DNA of 9,145 bases from an uncultured Kroppenstedtia sp. (GTDB lineage Bacteria > Bacillota > Bacilli > Thermoactinomycetales > DSM-45169). Shown in pieces: positions 1 to 7,081 of the stretch. Below the pieces are notes generated by a model. It saw only the letters and a program-made list of their open reading frames with translations, made no database searches and was not told the origin of the DNA. Location: positions 1 to 9,145 of the forward strand of contig CAUGKZ010000039.1 in the NCBI GenBank assembly GCA_959600065.1, given 5' to 3'. Within the stretch, counting starts at the first letter, position 1. Every line of letters begins with the position of its first letter. The translations under genes were made by a program, and so were the position numbers.

Positions 1-1406
<1,406 letters not shown>

Positions 1407-1430
1407 AGAAATTTGCCTCCTTGTTTGTTT

Positions 1431-1499
1431 GTGGCTCCCGAAAGCAAACCCATCGATCCTGTCACATCAAAAAAAAATCCACAGGACTTTGGGAGCCAC
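1431..1499 (-). repeat. Inverted repeat B in the bcd leader, enclosing a T9 tract
   Basis: Plus-strand arm GTGGCTCCCGAAAG (1431-1444) pairs with CTTTGGGAGCCAC (1487-1499), 13 bp with a single bulged base. Inside it TCCTGT (1457-1462) pairs with ACAGGA (1481-1486). The minus-strand transcript would form a long two-tier hairpin ending about 12 nt before the bcd AAGGAGG. A run of nine Us lies in its loop. An alternative weak pairing of AATCCA/TGGATT (1507-1512 with 1476-1481) would place that U-run directly after a stem, as in a terminator. A switch between these forms is inference. Confidence 0.6.
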
Positions 1500-1518
1500 C
1501 CCACACTGGATTGATTTC

Positions 1519-1590
1519 GGTATGAGTGGGAAAGGAGAATAAAAATGAAAACGCTTTCCTACGTATTGATCCCCATCTTTCCCTCATACC
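1519..1590 (-). repeat. Inverted repeat A in the bcd leader, flanking the cre-like site
   Basis: Plus-strand GGTATGAGTGGGAAAG (1519-1534) pairs with CTTTCCCTCATACC (1577-1590), 14 bp with two unpaired bases on one side. The 42-nt loop contains the cre-like sequence. It could act as an RNA stem in the bcd leader or as a DNA element bringing proteins together; the sequence alone does not decide. Confidence 0.6.
1546..1559. promoter_or_regulatory. cre-like catabolite responsive element
   Basis: TGAAAACGCTTTCC fits the CcpA cre consensus TGWNANCGNTNWCA except for the last base. It lies about 69-82 nt downstream of the inferred transcription start of bcd. In low-GC Gram-positives a cre inside the transcribed region typically represses by blocking elongation. 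This would put branched-chain amino acid breakdown under carbon-catabolite repression. Confidence 0.55.
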
Positions 1591-1637
1591 AGAGCAGTCC
1601 CTCTTTACTTTCTCATGCTGCCACTCCCTTGTAAATG

Positions 1638-1657
1638 AAGCAATATCCATACCAAAG
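1638..1657 (-). promoter_or_regulatory. Sigma-54 (SigL) -24/-12 promoter of the bcd operon
   Basis: The minus strand reads TTTGGTATG, then GATA, then TTGCTT, matching TTGGCACG-N4-TTGCW with one clear change (TGGTA for TGGCA). The invariant GG (1653-1652) and GC (1641-1640) are separated by exactly 10 nt, as required. The predicted start is near 1628, leaving a leader of about 220 nt before the bcd GTG. The neighbouring sigma-54 activator gene and the twin palindromes upstream support the call. Confidence 0.8.
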
Positions 1658-1705
1658 GGTAAATAAGCGGGATTTCAGCTATAAATCGACTCGGCAGGAG
1701 AGATT

Positions 1706-1721
1706 CTGCAAAATCTTGCAG
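1706..1721. promoter_or_regulatory. Palindromic activator site 1 (probable BkdR UAS, promoter-proximal)
   Basis: CTGCAAAATCTTGCAG has perfect 6-bp arms (CTGCAA/TTGCAG) around a 4-bp centre. It lies about 78-93 bp upstream of the inferred start, the usual distance for an enhancer-binding protein site. It shares TGCAA-N4-TTGCA-like symmetry with site 2. Confidence 0.7.
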
Positions 1722-1740
1722 TGACTCTGCTCCATATTTC

Positions 1741-1756
1741 CTGCAAAAGATTGCAA
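1741..1756. promoter_or_regulatory. Palindromic activator site 2 (probable BkdR UAS, distal)
   Basis: CTGCAAAAGATTGCAA contains the palindrome TGCAA-AAGA-TTGCA. Its centre is 35 bp from that of site 1, about 120 bp upstream of the inferred start and 8 bp beyond the bkdR stop codon. Two copies of the same symmetric motif before a -24/-12 promoter are the expected layout for an oligomeric activator. Confidence 0.7.
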
Positions 1757-1764
1757 TTGAGATT

Positions 1765-3837
1765 TTAGGTCTTCGATTCCGTCTCACGATTTGAAATCTG
1801 ATATCGCTCCAACTTGTAGTACAGATTTCGGACTGAAATTCCGAGACGCCGGGCTGTCTCCGTTTTATTGCCCCAAGTCTCCTCAAAAACCCGAAGAATA
1901 TGAGCCCGCTCCGCCTGGGAAACCACTTGTTGCAACGTCCGGCTCCCTCCCGTCCCAGGCTCTGGCAATGCGGGAGGTTCCATAGAGGAAGGAAGGGGCA
2001 ATAAGTGTTCCTTACGGATCTCTCGCTCACTGTAATGCATGTGGATCATCGCCCGCCCCAGCACATTTTCCAGCTCTCTCACATTTCCGGGCCAACGATA
2101 AGTTTCCAATACATCGAGAGCCTCCCGATGAATCGAAGTCACATTTCGTCCGTACTCTTGATTAAATTTTTTTACCAAATGGAGAGAAAGCACCTGGATG
2201 TCAGTCACCCGTTGACGAAGGGGCGGAATATGGATAGGAAGCAGATTGAGACGGTAGTAGAGATCCTCCCGGAACCGCTTTTCTTGAATCGCTTGCTCCA
2301 GATCCACATGGGTGGCGGCAATCACCCGCACATCCACGGGGACAGGTTTGGCTCCCCCCACCCGGACAATCTCTTTCTCCTGCAGAGCACGGAGGAGTTT
2401 GGCTTGAGTGGAAGGAGAAAGCTCTCCGATTTCATCGAAAAAGATCGTCCCCCCGTCAGCCTCTTCAAAAAAACCTTTTTTGCCGCCTCTTTTGGCTCCG
2501 GTGAAGGCTCCTTCTTCATAGCCGAACAGCTCGCTCTCCAACAGCGACTCTGGAATGGAAGCACAGTTGACTCGGATGAATTGATTGTACTTTCGGTCAC
2601 TGTCATTGTGAATGGCATGGGCGAACAGCTCTTTTCCCGTTCCCGACTCCCCCCGCAACAAAACAGTGGCCCGAGTGCGGGCACCTTGGCGAGCCTCTTC
2701 CAGTGCCAACTGCATCGCTTGGCTCTCGCCGATAATATCATCAAAGGTGTATTTTGCTTCCAAAGTGCGAATCAAACGGCGGAATCGTTCCAGTTCCCGG
2801 TACAATTCCTTGATTTCCGACAGATCCTGTATGATGGCGACGCTCCCTTTCAATTGGCCTTCTACTGTGATCGGAGCCGCATTGACCACCACGTCTTTCC
2901 GGTGGGATCCCACTTTCATCGGCACCCCGCGGACCGGTTTGCCCGTCCGGATGACTTTCAGGTGCATGCTCTCCCCCTCGGAGATGTCCGTATCCGCCGG
3001 TTTTCCAATCACTTCCGAAGGCGTCAGTCCCGTCAGCCGGGTATAGGCCGGATTGATCAGGATGCCGAGTCCTTCCGTATCCACGACAGAGATGGCATCA
3101 TCGGAGGAGTCAATGATCGCCTGCAGTTGACTTTTCATACTTTTCAAGTCGGTCACCTGTTGCGCGAGGGAAGTCACTTCCGTGATATCACGGAAAACCG
3201 AAACCACACCGATTACCTGACCTTTCCGGTCGGTCACCGGTTCCCGGTTGGTGACGATTTTTTTGCCGTTATCCAGTTCCAGCGATTGATTCAACGACCG
3301 TTTCCCGGTCTGCAACACCTGATTCAGACGGGCATCGGGCAACACTTGATCCACCTTTTGGCCCATCACCCGGTCTGCCGGTTGTCCGATGAGTCGTTCT
3401 GCGGCCCGGTTGAACAGAGTGACCCGTCCCTCACGGTTGACTGCGATCATGCCGTCATGGGTAGAGTTCACAATGGCATCCAGTTCGCGCTGGCGCAGAC
3501 GCCAAGCTTCAAACCACTGCTCTTTTTCCGCGATCAACTGCATGATCAGGTGGGCCACTTCTCCAGGAACCACCAACGTGCCCTCTCCTTTGACCTCGCA
3601 CAGATGCCGATAGACCCTCGGATCCCCTGTCACCTCCAGGACCACATCAGGCCCTTCTTTCAGAAACGGATACACCTCTTGGCCGGTCGGGACCCCATGC
3701 CGTTTCGCTTCCAGAATCGCCGGTGCGTCTAGTCTGAGATCGACTACACCGGTCACGTGAATCCGTTCCATTTGGAACAGTGTCCGGAAAAAGGCGGTGC
3801 CGCCTTTTCCCCCACCCACGATCAGAAACTTTTTCAT
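1765..3837 (-). CDS. bkdR: Sigma-54-dependent transcriptional activator of branched-chain amino acid catabolism (BkdR type)
   Basis: This 690-aa enhancer-binding protein is about the length of B. subtilis BkdR. Residues 1-100 look like a small Rossmann-type domain beginning LIVGGGKGGTAF. Two PAS-like domains follow, about 117-220 (NSTHDGMIAVN) and 235-340 (DSSDDAISVVD). The AAA+ domain has Walker A GESGTGKE at 396-403, the sigma-54 contact loop GAFTGA at 443-448, Walker B GGTIFFDEIGEL at 462-473 and arginine-finger region RFREDLYYRL at 521-530. WPGNVRELEN is at 582-591, and a Fis-type helix-turn-helix (NKTETARRLGISVRNLYYKL) closes the protein at 657-676. GGGAGG lies 7 nt before the ATG. It is transcribed toward bcd and probably activates it through the twin palindromes. 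There is no response-regulator receiver domain, so it likely senses a small molecule directly; the ligand is unknown from sequence. Confidence 0.93.
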   Translation of the reverse strand: MKKFLIVGGGKGGTAFFRTLFQMERIHVTGVVDLRLDAPAILEAKRHGVPTGQEVYPFLKEGPDVVLEVTGDPRVYRHLCEVKGEGTLVVPGEVAHLIMQLIAEKEQWFEAWRLRQRELDAIVNSTHDGMIAVNREGRVTLFNRAAERLIGQPADRVMGQKVDQVLPDARLNQVLQTGKRSLNQSLELDNGKKIVTNREPVTDRKGQVIGVVSVFRDITEVTSLAQQVTDLKSMKSQLQAIIDSSDDAISVVDTEGLGILINPAYTRLTGLTPSEVIGKPADTDISEGESMHLKVIRTGKPVRGVPMKVGSHRKDVVVNAAPITVEGQLKGSVAIIQDLSEIKELYRELERFRRLIRTLEAKYTFDDIIGESQAMQLALEEARQGARTRATVLLRGESGTGKELFAHAIHNDSDRKYNQFIRVNCASIPESLLESELFGYEEGAFTGAKRGGKKGFFEEADGGTIFFDEIGELSPSTQAKLLRALQEKEIVRVGGAKPVPVDVRVIAATHVDLEQAIQEKRFREDLYYRLNLLPIHIPPLRQRVTDIQVLSLHLVKKFNQEYGRNVTSIHREALDVLETYRWPGNVRELENVLGRAMIHMHYSEREIRKEHLLPLPSSMEPPALPEPGTGGSRTLQQVVSQAERAHILRVFEETWGNKTETARRLGISVRNLYYKLERYQISNRETESKT

Positions 3838-3958
3838 CGGCCGCCCTCCCGTCTCCAGTCTCCGTTATTCATCTTATCACAACCCAAGGTAAGGGATGGG
3901 GGGCATGGCATTCCCCGTTGAAATAGGGTAGGATAAGGAGTGGATAAGGGGTGGTCTC

Positions 3959-4237
3959 ATGCTATATCAACGATTATTAGCATTAGTCTTGCTGTGTATC
4001 CCTGGTGTAGCGGGAGTCTACGGCTGGACCCTGATGAAGAATGTCATTTTCGAGACCCTCGCAGGAAAGCCTTTCGCTTGGCTTCCTTTTCTGGGAGGGC
4101 TGTTGCTCTTTGTTCTCGGAATGCTCTTTATCGCCGGTTTTCTCTTCTATCGGGAATCCAAAAGAAACAATGTGCAACCCATGCTTCTCCCTCGAAAAAA
4201 GAAAAAACTGACTCCCAAAAACGGGGTGGAAAAATAG
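3959..4237 (+). CDS. yqzF: DUF2627 family small membrane protein (YqzF-like)
   Basis: This 92-aa protein of unknown function has two hydrophobic segments at about residues 5-23 and 41-65. Between them is a short loop, and after them a strongly basic tail (SKRNNVQP, then RKKKK near residues 79-83), which suggests a cytoplasmic C-terminus. The pattern QRLLALVLLCIPG at the N-terminus and FIAGFLFYRESKRNNVQP after the second helix matches B. subtilis YqzF as I recall it. That gene also sits next to bkdR, so synteny supports the name. A GGGGTGG stretch lies a few bases before the ATG. It is divergent from bkdR across a 121-bp gap with no promoter I can call with confidence. Its job is unknown; the lasting linkage to bkdR hints at a role near branched-chain metabolism or membrane lipid state, which is inference. 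Confidence 0.8.
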   Translation: MLYQRLLALVLLCIPGVAGVYGWTLMKNVIFETLAGKPFAWLPFLGGLLLFVLGMLFIAGFLFYRESKRNNVQPMLLPRKKKKLTPKNGVEK

Positions 4238-4243
4238 AGTCTG

Positions 4244-4287
4244 AACAAGCAGGGGTTTCCGCAAAACAAGGGAAACTCCTGCTTGTT
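4244..4287. terminator. Strong hairpin after the DUF2627 gene, probable terminator
   Basis: AACAAGCAGGGGTTTCC (4244-4260) pairs with GGAAACTCCTGCTTGTT (4271-4287), 17 bp with one G-U, around a 10-nt loop. It begins 6 nt after the stop codon. The plus-strand 3' side ends only in a short TTGTTT, with no long T-run, so termination could be incomplete and some readthrough into the peptidase gene is possible. Confidence 0.65.
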
Positions 4288-4397
4288 TGACCTGGAAACG
4301 GACACCAGTCTCACCGTTATGTTCCCTTCCGCTCTCTATCATGGAGTGTTATGGTGAGTAAGACCATCCTGAATCGAGGGAAAAATCACCCTTCGAA

Positions 4398-4402
4398 GGA
4401 GG
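4398..4402 (+). promoter_or_regulatory. Ribosome binding site that decides the start of the M24 peptidase
   Basis: GAAGGAGG ends at 4402. The ATG at 4406 would be only 3 nt away, while the GTG at 4412 is 9 nt away, the normal spacing. The sequence therefore favours GTG as the start. Confidence 0.6.
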
Positions 4403-4411
4403 CTGATGCAT

Positions 4412-5512
4412 GTGAATCACCGTCTAGAAAAACTGTCCGGTTGGCTGAAGCATGAGCAAATCGAGCTGGCGATGATCCAGGATCCCGCCAATCTCTTTTA
4501 TCTCACCGGATTTGAATGTGAACCCCATGAACGGTTGATAAGCCTGTTTGCCTTTCCAGAGCAAGAGCCTTTCATCATTTTGCCGAAGCTGGAAATGGAT
4601 CGCCTGAAGGATTCCGGGTGGGCCTATGGAATTACTCCCTACGAAGACACTGACAATCCCTGGGAGGCAATCCATTCCCTGCTGAATGATCGCAAACTCC
4701 TTCCTTTCCAAAGCGTGGCGGTGGAACCGGACCACCTCTCCTATAACCGTTCTCAAGCCCTCCTCCAGTTGTCCCCGGAAGCCAAGTTGCTCTCCCTTTC
4801 TCCTCAACTGGAGGCGATGCGAGCCATCAAAGATAAAACTGAAATCCAATCCGCCGCAAAAGCCGCCCGCTTTGCCGACTTGGCTGTGGAAACCGGGATC
4901 GAAGCACTGAAACCCGGTTGTACGGAATTGGAGGTGGTGGCCCGAATCGAATATGAGATGAAACGACAGGGAATCCGGGAAATGTCCTTTTCTACCATGG
5001 TCTTATTTGGAGAAAAATCTGGCGACCCCCACGGCAAACCGGGAACACGCAAGTTACAGGAAGGGGATTTGGTGCTGTTCGATCTGGGGGTGATCGTCGA
5101 GGGTTACGCCTCTGACATTACCCGAACCGTCGCCTTTCGCTCCATCGGCGAAGAAGCGAATCGCATTTATGAAACGGTACGTCGAGCCCAGGAAGCGGCC
5201 CTGGATCAATGCCGTCCGCAAACTCCGATGATGGAGGTGGACCAGGCGGCCCGTCAGGTGATAACAGAAGCCGGTTACGGTCCCCAGTTCTCCCACCGGA
5301 TTGGCCACGGACTGGGAATCTCCTCTCATGAGTATCCTTCTCTTCACGGAAAAAACAAGGACCTTCTCTCCGAAGGAATGATCATCACCGTAGAACCCGG
5401 AATTTACGTTCCTGGAATCGGCGGTGTCCGGATCGAGGACGATCTGGTGATCACCGCAGACGGTCATCAGGTGTTGACCCGGTTCCCCAAGGAACTGCAA
5501 ATCGTCAAGTAA
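4412..5512 (+). CDS. M24 family metallopeptidase (Xaa-Pro aminopeptidase / prolidase-like)
   Basis: This cytosolic two-metal peptidase probably cleaves peptides next to proline. With the GTG start it has 366 residues, typical for bacterial PepQ-like proteins. Residues 1-130 form the creatinase-type N-terminal domain (DPANLFYLTGFECEPHERL near 24-42). The catalytic pita-bread domain follows with all five metal ligands visible: Asp224 and Asp235 in FDLGVIVEGYASDITRT, His299 in HRIGHGLGISSHE, Glu328 in TVEPGIY and Glu342 in VRIEDD. It resembles the B. subtilis YkvY/YqhT group; I cannot tell which. An in-frame ATG at 4406 would add two residues but is too close to the GGAGG. There is no signal peptide. 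The gene stands alone between two hairpins, convergent with the glycosyltransferase operon. The exact substrate is not visible from sequence. Confidence 0.9.
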   Translation: MNHRLEKLSGWLKHEQIELAMIQDPANLFYLTGFECEPHERLISLFAFPEQEPFIILPKLEMDRLKDSGWAYGITPYEDTDNPWEAIHSLLNDRKLLPFQSVAVEPDHLSYNRSQALLQLSPEAKLLSLSPQLEAMRAIKDKTEIQSAAKAARFADLAVETGIEALKPGCTELEVVARIEYEMKRQGIREMSFSTMVLFGEKSGDPHGKPGTRKLQEGDLVLFDLGVIVEGYASDITRTVAFRSIGEEANRIYETVRRAQEAALDQCRPQTPMMEVDQAARQVITEAGYGPQFSHRIGHGLGISSHEYPSLHGKNKDLLSEGMIITVEPGIYVPGIGGVRIEDDLVITADGHQVLTRFPKELQIVK

Positions 5513-5552
5513 CCCAAAAAATCACGGGACCTCCCCCGTGGTTTTTTGGGTT
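5511..5552. terminator. Bidirectional rho-independent terminator
   Basis: AACCCAAAAAATCACGGG (5511-5528) pairs with CCCGTGGTTTTTTGGGTT (5535-5552), 18 bp with one wobble, around a 6-nt loop. It overlaps the last bases of the peptidase stop codon. A-run and T-run arms make it usable from both sides, and it separates the convergent peptidase and phosphoglycosyltransferase genes. Confidence 0.9.
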
Positions 5553-5561
5553 CGCAAAGGG

Positions 5562-6401
5562 TTATCGCCTCCCCACCCGGTCCAGGTAAGAGAGAAAACG
5601 GCTGTTCTCGATCACTCGGGTAAAGGAAATCACCTCACCCAACCCGTGACCCAGCACCAGCAGAAGATCCAGCAGAATAATCAGCCAGGGGGGAGAGAGC
5701 CAGGCCAACCAGATTCCCAATTGGATGCCTAATAGGTTGGAGCCGCTGTCCCCCAACATGAACCGGGCAGACAAATCCCCTTTCAACACCGCTGCCGCCA
5801 AACCGAGAAGCGGGAGAAACAACAGACCCTCCCCTGAACCCAGATGCAGAACAAAAAGCACTCCCCCTAAAACCAGATAAAATTTCAATGCCCGTCCCGG
5901 ACGAAGGTCCAGCAAGTTGAGCCAATTGGTCATCAATCCGATCAGAAGTGTATGTAACAACCAGAGAAACCCATTCCCATCGGCGGTGATGGTGGCCGCC
6001 ACCGCCGCAACCACCCCACCTCCCACCGCTTTCAGCAACCCGGTGGTCAGCCTTCCTTCCTCCATCAATGTTCGAAAATGCCCCGCAAATCCTTTGTCCC
6101 GATGGTTTCCCAAGGTGTCATCCAGCCACCCGAGAAAGGCTACGGTGATCGATGCCAACATTACCGCAGCAAAGAGAGAAAAGGAGAACAGGGGAATCCA
6201 CCGGGACAAGCCGAGGATCACTGCGGATAAAAATAATAAGAGCACGGCCAGAAATCCCCCCAAGGAAGTAGGTACCCGTTCCCCTTTGTAATTGACAGCT
6301 GTCACACCCGCCGACAACAAAAAACGCCTCCACGGATCGAGGAAAAAGCGACCCACACCATAGGATATGAGCAACAGAAGGATGGACAAAAGCTGGTTCA
6401 T
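5562..6401 (-). CDS. Short MraY/WecA-like polyprenyl-phosphate phosphoglycosyltransferase
   Basis: Polyprenyl-phosphate N-acetylhexosamine-1-phosphate transferases start lipid-linked glycans by moving a sugar-1-phosphate from a UDP-sugar onto undecaprenyl phosphate. This 279-aa protein is almost entirely hydrophobic, with about eight to nine membrane segments. Family motifs are present: NYKGERVPTSLGG (37-49), LDD with Asp94-Asp95, NWLNLLD (159-165) and LGDSGSN (216-222). The usual DGxDG after the third motif is replaced by DLRPGRALK, and the C-terminal histidine-rich motif of MraY is not visible. It is also shorter than typical MraY or WecA (about 320-360 aa). The ATG overlaps the preceding stop as ATGA, with GGAGG 8 nt upstream; a longer reading to 6479 would run into the upstream gene. 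It is last in the steA operon. The donor sugar is unknown. Confidence 0.82.
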   Translation of the reverse strand: MNQLLSILLLLISYGVGRFFLDPWRRFLLSAGVTAVNYKGERVPTSLGGFLAVLLLFLSAVILGLSRWIPLFSFSLFAAVMLASITVAFLGWLDDTLGNHRDKGFAGHFRTLMEEGRLTTGLLKAVGGGVVAAVAATITADGNGFLWLLHTLLIGLMTNWLNLLDLRPGRALKFYLVLGGVLFVLHLGSGEGLLFLPLLGLAAAVLKGDLSARFMLGDSGSNLLGIQLGIWLAWLSPPWLIILLDLLLVLGHGLGEVISFTRVIENSRFLSYLDRVGRR

Positions 6402-7081
6402 GCAGGTTGCCTCCAGAGTCGGATCAATGTTCCCAAAATCGCTGCAAACTGTTTCCCCCGATGAACAAATCCCCTCCAATCCCGGCCTGTCTCCCGGTGA
6501 CTGAGTGGCAACGGGATCTCCTGGAGTGTATATCCCTTCCGGAGCGCCCCCACCGTCATGCCCACTTCCATTCCAAAACCACCAGAGACGACCCCCAAAC
6601 TCTCCATCAGTTCCCTGGTGACCGCCCGCTGCCCCGACAAAACTGCCTCCACGGTGGTACCCGTCAATCGGCGGACCCCATAGCGAGCCAATTTTTTAAC
6701 CAAGCCAAATCCCCCTTTTTTCCGAGCGGCAGGAAAGGAGGCAATCGTCATATCCACATCCTCTTTTAGAACAGGACCCACTAAGGCACCACACAATCGG
6801 GCATATCCCTCCAGATCTGCGTCCACAAACAAAAAAACATCTCCCGCCGCCACCTCTAGCCCCTTGGTGAGAGCCACTCCCTTGCCTCCGTTTTGCGGAA
6901 GGCGAATCACCCGATCTGCCAAAAATTCCGCTTTTCGAGCCGTCTGATCCCGACTGCCATCGTCCACAACGATAATCTCATCGACTTCCTTCACCTGTTG
7001 CAGGGCTGACAGTGTCCTTTCGATTCGCTTCTCCTCGTCAAAGGCGGGAATGATGGCGCTGACAAGTAGAGTCTCTCTCAT
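6398..7081 (-). CDS. Family 2 glycosyltransferase
   Basis: This 227-aa protein has no membrane segment and is probably a cytosolic or membrane-associated GT-A inverting enzyme. Motifs are SAIIPAFDEEKRI (8-20), VVDDGSRDQT (38-47), NGGKGVAL (64-71) and the metal-binding FVDADLE (85-91, Asp87 and Asp89), then LSGQRAVTR and GGFGMEVGMTVGAL in the acceptor half, and a basic HRETGRDWRGFVHRGKQF near the C-terminus. The start is the ATG at 7079-7081, which forms an ATGA overlap with the preceding stop and has AAGAGG about 8 nt upstream. The upstream in-frame ATG at 7132 would overlap that gene by 55 nt and lacks such support. Its stop again overlaps the next start by ATGA. It may add a sugar to the lipid-linked product of the neighbouring phosphoglycosyltransferase; that is inferred only from context. 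Confidence 0.9.
   Translation of the reverse strand: MRETLLVSAIIPAFDEEKRIERTLSALQQVKEVDEIIVVDDGSRDQTARKAEFLADRVIRLPQNGGKGVALTKGLEVAAGDVFLFVDADLEGYARLCGALVGPVLKEDVDMTIASFPAARKKGGFGLVKKLARYGVRRLTGTTVEAVLSGQRAVTRELMESLGVVSGGFGMEVGMTVGALRKGYTLQEIPLPLSHRETGRDWRGFVHRGKQFAAILGTLIRLWRQPA

Larger units (their letters stand above)
1407..1764 (-). other. bkdR-bcd intergenic control region and bcd 5' leader
   Basis: These 358 bp contain no convincing gene. In transcription order on the minus strand they hold two palindromic activator sites (1741-1756 and 1706-1721), a -24/-12 promoter (1638-1657), an inferred start near 1628, an inverted repeat flanking a cre-like site (1519-1590), a second inverted repeat enclosing a run of nine Ts (1431-1499) and the AAGGAGG ribosome binding site of bcd. 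I saw no terminator for bkdR, so some readthrough from bkdR into bcd is possible. Confidence 0.75.

Noticed and set aside
1485..1510. T-box-like GGGGTGGCTCCC in the bcd leader
   Set aside because: It resembles the T-box core GGGTGGNACC only in part, and I find no stem I with specifier loop or AG bulge in the short leader before it. The similarity is probably chance.
1462..1650. 62-codon minus-strand frame in the bkdR-bcd gap
   Set aside because: Its ATG lies inside the -24/-12 promoter, upstream of the inferred transcription start, and it has no recognisable motif.
2005..3732. Long plus-strand open frame of 575 codons opposite bkdR
   Set aside because: It is antisense to a clear full-length sigma-54 activator with every family motif, has no recognisable domain, and its composition is what a high-GC codon bias produces on the opposite strand.
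4310..4358. CTCACC/GGTGAG inverted repeat before the M24 peptidase
   Set aside because: Six-base arms 37 nt apart are expected by chance in a region this size, and no promoter is clearly placed beside them.
6402..6479. 26-residue N-terminal extension of the phosphoglycosyltransferase
   Set aside because: It lies wholly inside the GT2 coding region, while the ATG at 6401 has GGAGG at 8 nt and an ATGA overlap with the GT2 stop.
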